Assembly: GCF_965638725.1 (NCBI RefSeq) | Contig: NC_134982.1 | Coordinates: 186,001-250,000, forward strand | Direction: 5' to 3' | Length of the DNA: 64,000 nucleotides | DNA from: Aptenodytes patagonicus | Taxonomy: Eukaryota; Chordata; Aves; Sphenisciformes; Spheniscidae | Program-made: the position numbers and the translations under genes | Notes under the pieces: generated by a model | Told to the model about the DNA's origin: nothing | What the model saw: only the letters and a program-made list of their open reading frames with translations | Databases searched by the model: none | Shown here: in pieces, positions 48,101 through 60,100 of the stretch | Position numbering within the stretch: the stretch's first letter is position 1 | How the letters are laid out: every line of letters starts with the position of its first letter

Positions 48101-51100
48101 GCTATTTGCTTGAAGTTGTCATAAGAAAATTAGAGATGACACTCAGTAGTCTGGCATTTTCAGCTTTTCCATAAAATGTTTATAAACAGAATAAAATAAT
48201 TTGCACAACAGCTTTAGAGATAAGCACTGTAATTTGAAGGGATACAGAAACCTCTGGAAATGTGCTATCATTTATTATAGCATATTAGCATCCTGAAAAC
48301 GACAGATTTTCACTCAGGATGATTCTTCTCCACTTAGACAAAATAAGTCTGTTATCCCTTCCAGTTCTGCTCTTAGATTAGCACAGTACATTAGTTTAAT
48401 TCCCTGCTTCCCAACTGAGGAAAGAATCAGACCATTTTCACTAGCACACAGCGAAGGACAGGACTGGATAGCAGACGACTGCTGTGTCTCAGCATCGGGC
48501 TGGAGCTTGCTACAGTCTGTCTCAAATGCAGCTAAGAAGGTTCCATCTTAGGATCAGTTTCACTATTGCCTACCTGCCAGTCTTTTTCATTTCATTTATT
48601 TGGAAAAGCTATGGGATGCAGCAAGGACATCAAGCTGTCTTTCTGCTGACTTGAGCATTCCCATATTTCACTTTCAATCCATTTTAAGTAAGCTATCTCA
48701 AATCCAGCTGCTTTAAATACAAAATTCAACGTTCAACTCAGCTGACTTGTTGGCTAAACCTACAAGTGTAAGATTTGAGCAATGGCTCGACCTTAGAGTG
48801 AGTCTACCTTTAAAATGAACTGCTGTTTGGCACTCGCTGGACCAATAAAACAAGACTCCATTCCCTGAGTCTAACAGTTAATGAATTTTCAAGAGAGAGA
48901 GGGAACTGAGAGGGCACAAAGGAAGACATGAGAACCTGGGTCAGATTAGATGACTTGAATGAAATACTGGAACATCTTTCACTCTTCCCATCTTGAAGAG
49001 ATTTTGGTACTGGATGAACAAGCCTACAATTAAGTAAGAGCGTGTGGATTTTCTCAGTAGAACTATGTAGAAAATGACAAAAAGTAACCAGCCAAAGAAA
49101 GAAAGATGAAATAGATATAAGAATAAAGAACAACAACAATGGAATTAAAGGAATTATTTGCAAAAACACAACTGAATTTGGAAAAAAATGGCTTCATATT
49201 GCAGGTTTAATTAACTTTTTTGTAATTGAATATTACTCATTTACCTTTCCATGTTCTTTCCTCATGTGAGAGATGTAAACGTCTCTCTGAGTGAAGAGCC
49301 TATCACACTCCCAACACGTCCAGCCAGGATTAGCGACTTTTTTAGGCTCTGCTTTCTTTATGGGAGAAGGAGATTTCTTCTCCAACTTTTCTGTTCCGTT
49401 GACAGATTTTGTGTCCTCTTTGTTGTGACTGGCTGAGTTCTGAGTTGTGGGTTTAGTACTGAGAGGCAGATTTATCCCCAGGTTTGGTGGCCCCTCAACA
49501 CTTTTCAAAGTTCCATGCATAGACTACAATAAAAGAGAAAAAAAAAAAGTACAAAACTAACATAGATGTATACACTTGTATTGACAAAATGCAAAGACCC
49601 TCTGAATCAAAAGTCTTCATTTACTTCTTTGTCATACTATTATTAGATCACATTCTTAACTTAAAGAAACATGATTAAGTAAAGGCAAGGCCTAGCATAA
49701 AGAGAAACTAGCCAACAACACTAAGAAACACCATCCGTAGCTAAAGAGAAGTCTTCTTCAGTGGCTAGATATTTTCACAAAAAAGAAAGACTTTGTAGTT
49801 TAAGTTTAAACTGTTGTTTAATAGGGAGGAAAAAAGGGCTCAAGAAGTACTTTAAGTTAAGTTTAATTTCTCACTTTACTTACCTAACATATTAATTGAG
49901 CATCTCCATTTCAAACTACGTGACTAGAGATTTCCAAGAAGGAAAGGTTTTTACTGACAAATTTTGGCTTGGCACATTGGTAAATAAGACAAGAAAAGGC
50001 AACTCTGGAAAGATCAGGCAACTATATTGTTTATGATATATTAATATTTTATGTTGAGGCTGAGCTAAGCCCCGTCTTACTCCATGCTCAGGTTACGAGC
50101 ACCCTAACTTAGGGCTACATTGCTAACAGTCCTTAGAAGCAAAGGTGTGCAGGGCTAACGGGGTCCCCAAGACCAGGGGACAGCTAAGAGGTGTGTAACA
50201 AGCGTTTCTCAAGCACCCTGCAGCTCTCAGGTAGTGACCCTTCCTCACTGATTTATTTCTAGACTTTAAGTAAACAACGAGTAAGAAGGGAATAACTCCA
50301 CCCTCTCCTTCCCCAATTTCTGGAGCCAGTGTCATATGCTGGTGTGATACCTCAGCCTACCAAAAAGATGACTAGTTCAGGAAGACCTGGGCTTCAGCGG
50401 TGTGTCTGAGTTTCATATACGAACATGGACACAACAGGAATGAGTCAGCAGGCTTCTGGGCCAACAAAGATGATTGCAGCCCAGACTTAACATACTGCTG
50501 AACATGGATCCACTACCAAGGTCTCTTTCACATCTAAAGACTTGCCCTTTACAATGACAGTGTTCTAATCATCTCACCTACTGACCTTTATTATAACTCT
50601 CCTGGATGATGTGTCTAGCCATCCCAAACATAATTATTTTTCCTACAGGTAATCTCAGAAACAAAAAAACATTCAATACATTCTTGATTCTCAAAATATA
50701 AGAATACAAATCTGATACTCCAGTATAATACTTCAGTATGAAGTTCTTTTGTAAATCCTGTGGCTTTTGGGACTACCCGCTGGCTCTACAGCAAATATCA
50801 ACCTGATCTGTAGAACATGTTCTTCTATTTAACAACTTTTAAAAGAAAAGCCAGTAATTTAAAAAACTAAAATGTTATTAAAAAGCAAAGCACACAGGAC
50901 CAACTGACTGCCTCTAAGAACAAACTGAAGTTGGGTAGTTAAGGAGGAAGTTGCCTTCAGTATCCCATTGCACCAGGACAAGAAGAAAGAAGCACAGGGT
51001 AGGGGAGAAGGAGGTTCCTATACTTTTCAGGCAACTGAAGATTGACCTGGAGATTCCATCCCAGCTTAACTTGTCAGCACGTAAAATGTTAGTGCTCAAC

Positions 51101-54100
51101 TTTCTAAATGTCTTTTAAATACAATACTTGAAATTTAGTTTCTTATTTGAAAATAAACAAAAAGCATTAAAGCATAACATGGAGTCACAGTGATCACAGC
51201 ACATATCACCAGCAGAATGGGGAGCGTTACACCTCTAGTCCAGACCTTCACCACCTGTTCTCACTGGCTGTTAGAAATTTTCTTGCTACAGGAAAATGAG
51301 ACATACATTTTGCCAACAAGAAACATTCACATCTGCAGGAATTATTCTAGGTTATTTTTTGTAGCTTTAAATAAACTTCTTCTGAGCTTCTTTCTATCCC
51401 TTTCTGTTCTATTTTCATCTAGGTCTTCTCTGCCTTGATGGTTTATGTCTAGCCATACCAATTACTTTTTGTGCAGCTGGGCTGAGCTCTGCCCTTGTCT
51501 GGCACTCGTCCTCTCCCTGAGTCCTTTTCTGTTTTTATCTATTACTGTTTTTTTAATTCTCCCTTAACTGGAGTCCAATTTATACTTTGCTGCTGCTGTC
51601 CCTACTACTATACACACATCCTAAATGTAAAAGCTCTAGCAATTCTGAATAAAAGCAGTCATACTGTTACTGCACGTGTATGTTCTAATCCTCTAATTTT
51701 ATTCTCAAAAATGTCTGAATCGTTTATAGTGAAACATGCTAAAAAACCACAGGTTGAAAGTACAAACACTGGCATGGAACACTAAAGCCGAAAGAGTTAA
51801 ATAGTGCCCAAATTGTAAGTAACTGAGAATAACTTTATAATGAGAGATGCTGAGCAACCCTAATTTATGTAAGAATAGCTTCTGGCCCTAACTACAGTCA
51901 GATCATGCTCCTAAAATAGTTGTTTTCAGGTCTTAAAGAGTAGTTACGTACAGTTATAACAATACTTTTACAATAATACCTGAGTCAAGAAAAACTAATT
52001 ACGTAAATAAGACATACAGTGCAATATATGGAATTTGCCTGTTTACCTAAAAAAAATAAGCAATACAAGTAGATTAAGGGAAATAGAAAATAGGACTTTG
52101 CATTGCTGTATGAGAGGACCATTTAAGATATCTGGCATAAACGTAAGACGATTCTTACAGTAAACATGAACTAGTTCAGAAACAAAGGAAATATCCAGTC
52201 CTTCCAGTATTTCTGAACGTCTTGGGTCAGCCCTTCCCTATCTCGTCCTCAAGTTTAAGATTGGCTTGAACACCCAACTGTTTTTTCAAGACTTGCAATC
52301 TTGTTTTCAACACAACTTCAAGATTTCTGAGGTTACAAGTGCCATAGTTGAGACTAAAATGCAAAAAGATGGTTTTAGCAGACAAGAAAGATGTCTGGTT
52401 TTCCACTATTCTGTATACAAATTTTACTAAGTCTATGTGTCACTGCAAGAGAAACCCATTGAATTAAGTGCTACCATTCTGGATTGCAATACTTTGCAAT
52501 GGTGTAAATAACTTCAACTGTTACCAGGCACCAGAACATGTTAATAAGGCATAAGGAATTACAGCACTGCTAACAGATTTGCTATATATAAAACAAGGTA
52601 ACACAGCATATTTAACATACACAGCCAACAAATTATAGCCAGGGGACTGCTGATTCTTAATAACCTCATTTGCAAGGATGACAGTAAATCTTCTTCAGTT
52701 ATAAGGGTATTTATGAGAAAATCCACTTCAACTTTTTTCCAAAGCATGCATGTGTTCATGTTCGTATGTAAACACACACACAAATAACCTCTACATCTAT
52801 TCAAGAAACATACTGGTTCCTACTGGTGAGTTCTGAACATCAAAGGTTTGATTTTAAAATGTACTCAGCATTCTCAACTCCTAACAACTGGAATAATACT
52901 TAGAATACTGTAAATAAGGCTCAATACTTATTAAGATTGGACTAACTTACTTCACTATACCCATTATTATTTTGATAAAATGACCTATTGAATGCAATGA
53001 ACTGAGATACTCCTGGTATACCAAAATCAACATTCATATAGAAAAACTGAGTTAGTGATTACATCATAGATACACTGAAGATGACACGAAATATAACATT
53101 TTAACATTTGAGAACATTATTCACAGATTACTCTTTTGGAATTATTAACATCTCTCTCTTTCAGCAGTCTTCTTGTTATTCTGTGCCTTTTTACAGTATT
53201 TTCTCACAGCATATATTGCATGACAAATGGTATCTACGAACGAAACAAGAGAAGATGCCTACACACCTTGATATGATCCATCATAAGCTGTTTCTGTGCA
53301 TATAGAAGAGAACAGTCTGGACACTTGAAAACAGACACCTTCTGGTTTTCAATGTGCTGATCAAAGTGGCGATAGAGCAAAGGTTGTAGAGTAAACACAG
53401 TGTCACACATAGAGCATTTATATATTATTCTAAAAACAGAAGTACAATAAACAACGTCAGTCATGTTGATGATCTATTTGCAAGAATCATGATGTTAACT
53501 TTTTTCCTCAGCAGAGATAAGACTTGACATGTTTAAGCAATCATTTCACACTGCCTGAAAAAAGTTAAAATTAAACTAATTCCAAACATCCTCCAATTTC
53601 AAAATATGGGAGCAGTAGAAAAAACCACAAAAATAGAAAAAAAAAATTAAAAAGTGCAAACAAGAATCCAGAAAACAACAGCATATGCCAGTTACATATA
53701 TAACACCAACATCTGCTTAGGATACTCTGAAAGTTAAGTGTCTTCAGTTTCTGAACTCACATTATAACTAAAGGACAATATACCTGTTTCAGGTTGTAAA
53801 GGCATTATGTTTCAAGGAAGTGATTGATTTGATCATAATTGGTAATATACTTCAAGATAAATTTATTTTTGGCAATGTATGTGGTTTTGAACCTCCTGAA
53901 TGCCAACCCTAGACTCTGTTAATGCTCTGAAGCTGAAACTTCACAGGATGGTATTTCCCTGTTTTGCAATTACATGCCTTTAAGAATCTGTCTATTGAAG
54001 CAATGTAGAGACACCACCAAAACCACAACTTCCTCTCTCAGAGCATATGTGACTTTCGAAATTAGTAACCTAAATCTCCCATTCTAATAGGCAATATTCT

Positions 54101-57100
54101 AATCAAAATTATAACAAAAGCCATTTATGTTTTAGTAGCTGTGTAACTGGTGAAGCAATGCATCTATTAATATAATTTCAAAAGTGCTTTAGAAATAGAT
54201 ACACTAATTAACAAAGAGCTAGATAAGTACTGGACACTAAAAGCATAGTCCCTGAAAATGAATATGATAGCCAAAATTCTGTATCCCAAAATCCTAAGAA
54301 AGTTATTAAACAATCTGAAAATAGTCGTATTTTTAGCAGATTCTTGTCAAGTGTCTGTCCAACAGACAAAAAGTATAGGGAAACCAGAAACATAATCCTC
54401 TGATCTAAATGCTGCAACAACTACTACATAACAATAGTTTGAAGCTTGTTTCATTTTGCTGATGATTTTATAATGAAAAGTATAGTTTAAATTGCATTCT
54501 ACGTAATTATTTACTTGATACTTTGCTTGTTGTTTTTGCTTATCTGCATGTTTGATTATATTAATAATGATTTCCCTGGCAACTAAAGGTGAGTAACAAG
54601 ATTAGCCATTCAAACTGCAACCCTTTAATGTATCTGCTTATAAATAGTAAATAATTCTATTCTTTCAGAAACACCATACTTTTTTTTAACTTGGAAAATG
54701 AATGAAAGGAAATGACATGTGAAAGAAAAGTAACAACGAAATTTGCCATAGATCATCAGATGAGAGAGAAATCTAATCCATTAGCCATCAGTAGTGGTAG
54801 TACTTCAGAAAAGTTCAGCTAAAATAAAAGAAACCAAACAACAGGTCCTCAGTACAATGACAGACGCCTCCTCTGCGAAAGCAGTCTTCCTAATTCCATC
54901 AATTAGAGGTTGATCTCTGTCCTAAAGAATGACTTTTCATTTAAAAAAAAACCAAACCAACAAACCCTGCTTGCTAGAATGCTGAATTTTCTCATTATCC
55001 ACATAAATGTTACAAGTCCTTTCTATATCCCTCTAAGCAATTACCATCAATAGTACATTGTTCAAGAGCTCTAAAGACCACTCTGCACTGTGTTTTGAGA
55101 TGACAAGAACAGGGACATTGCTTCAATGTCCAAGCCATTCAGTGAGTCCAAATATTTGAAATAATGAAAAATAGTACACTTAATCATATTAACTGTGAAA
55201 AATATTATTTCTGTGGTATATCAAGTGGTCCCAGTTTCTTACATATGCTAAGATAAATTTATTTATTCACACAGCATCCTCTGATGACCTACATACTATT
55301 GTACTGCTTTCTGTGGTGAACCCTCTGCATGGGATGACATACTCTGCACGGGATGACATACTCTGCACAGGCACAGCAGAACATATACCTGCTAGGTTCA
55401 CCTATTAAGCATGGAGTACTTAGAAAGGGGAGCCCCCTCCCCATCCTCTGACCCCCCCACAGTACTGTTCATAAAAGCTTCTTAAACATTATTCAAAACA
55501 AGTATTTTAGTTTCCTACATTATTACTGATCTATATCCCTTCAGAATCCTAACTTCTTGGATAATTCCCGTATGAAAGGTGTTAAAGATCTTGCCAGAAA
55601 TAGGACATGCTTCTTGATAATAATTGTTAAGAAAGAAACCCCAGGTTCTTAAAATGCAGTTTTGCCTCATGCACCTCACATCAATATAAACCCACGTATC
55701 TTACTAATAGTTTTAACTGAGATCATAAGAGACAACTTCTCGGGAAAGAAGTCAATGGATCACCACCCCAGCAGGCCAGCTGAATTGCACACAGACAGAA
55801 AGAGAGAGAATGTGAACCTTCTCCAGGCACAGTGCTATTACAGGCACACTCTGTGGGATGCACTGTTTAAGCTCTAAGGGTAGAAACAGCCAAAGGATTC
55901 ACTATGCAAAGGATCATTTCCCTTGGCCACAGCACATAAAGCTACTGAGCATCTAAGCATGCTCCACCATCTTGGTCCCATCTCAGCAGAGCAGCTAGAG
56001 ATAATTTAAAGCAGTGATTTTACTGTCAGCCCTCTTCACTCCATCCAAGAAAAAAACCAGTTTCCTCAGAAAAGTACTCGCTGCAGTTCTGTAGTGAATC
56101 TGCTTGTAATGTCACAAGCTAGAGAGCTGGTACTAACCACACACATTCCCTCATCCTGGGGCACCAAATATTTTTCTTCTGTCCCTTATGTCCTGTCTCT
56201 TATAACACTGTCTTACATCTCCATCAGCAACTTTGTCCAAAAGTCAGGAAGCATCAATCTTGATTACTAACTAAGCAGGCAAACAAGCCGAGGCACAAGA
56301 CTATCACAGCCTTGTCCCTGGCAGGGTGATTTTCACCCTTCTGGTTCATTGCTCACATACCACTGCTAACATCCAGAATCCCAGCATTTTGGTGCCTGTT
56401 GCCAAGTAGTCGATCCCATGGCTAGGTGCTAAAGAGAGACGAGTAAAGTTACATTGTTCCAGGTTAGCAAGATGTAAATAAAGACTGGCAGAATTAAAAA
56501 TAATTCTCTGATTATTTCATGATGTATATTTCTATTAGAACCATATCTTGCAAATAAAATTAGACACAACAAAGTAGAAAACCTGTTTTGTCATCTGTGG
56601 TGGAACTAGACAGTGATCTCAGCTGGAATGATTTCAGGTCTGTAGTATATAAATTTATCATCGCAGGGTTACATAATTTAATAAAATAAACTATGATCTA
56701 CTATATGCTTCAGATTCTTACTGTATCTAAAGTAAAGAACAGAAGACTACAGAATCGCTGAGGTTGGAAGGGAGCTCTTGAGGTCATCTAGTCCAATCCC
56801 TGCTCAAGCAGGGTCAGCCAGAGCAGGCTGCCCAGGACCACGTCCAGTCGGGTTTTGAATGTCTCCACAGACTGAGACTCCACAGCCTTTGGGCAACCTG
56901 TTCCGGTGTTTGACCACCCTCACAGTAAAAAAGTGACTTCTTGTGTTCAGGTGGAAATTCATGTGTTTCAGTTTGTGCCCATCGCCTCTTGTACTGTCTC
57001 TGGGCACCACGGAGAAGAGTTTGGCTCCCTCTTCTTTGTGCCTTCCCATATGGTATTTATGCACATCAGTAAGGTCCTCCTGAGCCTTCTCTCCAGGCTG

Positions 57101-60100
57101 AACAGTCCCAGCGCTCTCAGCCTCTCCTCACATGAGAGATGCTCCATTCCCTTATTCATCTTAAGTGTCCCTTTGCTGGACTTGCTCCAGTGTGTCCATG
57201 TCTCTCTCACACTGGGGACCCAACTCTGGGTCCAGTACTGCAGCACTGCCCCAGCAGCACTGAGCAAAGGGGGAAGGATCACCTCCCTCGACCTGCTGGC
57301 AATGCTCTTCCCAAGCCCTTAATCACCACATCCCTGGATAATGCAGCACTCACGAGCACTGACAGGAGAAAGTGAATCTACTACAAAAAAATCTGACATC
57401 TTTCTGAATTTATCACATATAAAATTATATCTCTCTAAAAACAGGAAGAGCTGAACATATATTTTCTATGTAAGCTAAAAGACTTTACTCTGTTTTCACA
57501 GAAGCAAAAGAACTATCTGGTAGAGATCCAGATTTCAGACAGGTCTCTGAGAAAAGACTGTACTTGGTTAAATTCATACCAACATACCTAATAGTATGGG
57601 TTGTGACTATACCCACTTCGAGTATTTCTTTCAGTCACATTCAAAAGCATGATTTTCAATCCTAAACACATGCAACTGAGTATGCTGGTTTGTTCTATAA
57701 TTGAAGTAGTCAGTATTTAACATGTAACAGCTTAAAACCCTGTCCAAAGCTTAAAGGCAGTTATGCTTAGTCAGGACATAATTTACAACCACCTCAATTC
57801 AACAAGACACTTGAGTAAGGCAAGGAGTTCAACTGCAATCACACCACCGGGGTGGTGACTCAGTAACTGCTCCTGCCCCACAGTACACACCAAAATAGGC
57901 ATGGTACATGCACTTTTTCACTTTTCAAAAATCAGGTTAACAAATTCACATATTATCTTATAATAAATATAGATGTTATCTCACTGGAAAATACTTTCAT
58001 GTCACATAAAGGATGTTTAGCGTTTTGAAAGCTTCTGCACCAGCATATGGTATTTCTCCCTCCCATATTTTTTTTTCTCTGAAAAAATGGTACTTGTGGG
58101 ATAATATACTTTGTACCAATAGTACAGTATATATCCATAATCTGGCTTGATAAGCAAGAATTTCTCCAATATCCAAAAAGAGATCAGCCATGAAAAATAT
58201 CTTAGTGCCGTTTCTATGAAGTTACACTGTTTACTGAAAAAAGAAAATCACATATAAGCTTTGGTTTCCCATAAAACCCGTGTAGCATCTTAGGTATACT
58301 ACAGGAGAGAGCTTCACAAAGTTGAAAGAGAAGACAGCCATCCATTTCCCTATGTTAAAATAATCTAATTTCATCCCACTGAGAATCACTGCACATAAAC
58401 TTCATTTTTCATACACCAAATAGTTTACTGTATCTGTTCTGAAACAACCATTTGTAATGTAATTGTAAATCACACAGTTCCAGTAAATGCCAGAGGCACA
58501 CAGCCATTTACCCAGTGAGCCCAATTCCTGTAAACAAAAAGTGTGAACCAGTAAAGAGTCCCTCAGGACCGGACTGGCCTCAGCCCACTTACAGGACAGA
58601 AGTAGTAAGTCTTCCCCAGCCACCCTGATGTGCTGACACACTGGGCCTTATTTTCGGCTGCACCTCTGTGACGCCCAGAGGAACAGCTAGAAGCCAGGCT
58701 CCATGGCCATGTAGAGTTCAACAACATCTGCCTACCAGGTGAGGTTTGAAACTCACATTCAAGTGTCAGACACCTTTTATATACTCAATGAAAACTCAAA
58801 AGCTTCACATTTCCAAACACAGAAGGCTACCGTACCCTTCTTTTCATTTTAAAATTTTTACTTCAGAAGAACAAAAATTTAACTGAAGTTAGGTAATCAT
58901 ATCTATGGTGTTATATGACTATATTACATTCCTTCTTTTCAATAATGGATTTGTTAAGCTTTCGAAGTGTACACCAGACATATGCAATGTAGATGCTAGG
59001 TAATACAATACAGATAAACCAGCAGCAGCAGATTGGTCAAATGTGAATATATGTCCTCAAATACAACAGTGCCTGTCAGCTCTACTCAGCGCTGGTCAGG
59101 CCACACCTGGACCACCGTGTCCAGTTCTGGTCCCCACAACTCAAGAAAGACATGGACAGACTGGAGAGGGTCCAAAGGAGGGCCATGAAGATGATCAAAG
59201 GGCTGGAAAACCTGCCCTATGAGGAAAGACTGAAGGAGTTGGGTCTCTTCTCCCTGGAGAAGGCTCAGGGGGACCTCATCACAGTGCTCCAGTACTTAAA
59301 GGGCAGCTACAAAGAGGACAAAGGGTCTTCTCTTCACTAGGAGCCACATGGAGAAGACAAGAGGCAACGGGTACAGGTTGCACCAGGAGAGGTTTCATCT
59401 TGATACAAGAAAGAAATTTTTTACAGTGAGAACAATCATTCACTGGAACAACCTCCCCAGGGATGTGGTGGAGTCCCCATTGCTGGAGACTTTCAAGATG
59501 CAGTTGGACAGGGTGCTATATAATCTCAGCTCAGCTCAGCTCCCTTTCCCATGAAAGGCTGGACCTGATGATCTTTTGAGGTCCCTTCCAAACTGGGCTG
59601 TTCTGTGATTTTAACACAGAACATTACAGCAGATAAACCAGAATTTGAGCAATGTCACAAACATTTGATGTCAACTTGACCAAGATATATGAGCAATATC
59701 CTCAGAAACCAACTAATTTAAACAACAAAAACATTTCCTTTTTAAATTGCTACTGAGTAGCAGAAATACATGTAGTTAATTCTACCACAGGTAGAGGAAA
59801 ACCACAGGTCCTGATAGCTTGAAATAGGCCTTATTAAATGGTCAATGCGAACATCTTGAGTGTTGGTGTCAACACCGTATTACCTACAAATGCTTGTGAA
59901 ATGGAAGCAAAGAACTCCAAACCTGCGAAGACTGGGAAAATCTTACTAGTCACTCTGCATGCATTTAAGACAGCATTTGGATTAAAACTGGCAAATTTAA
60001 AGAAAACACCACTTCTTAAGAGGAGAACTCAACTATGAATTATATGATTTATTAAAATACAATAGTACTTCATAAAATTTTATTTTAGTCTTTTCATAAT

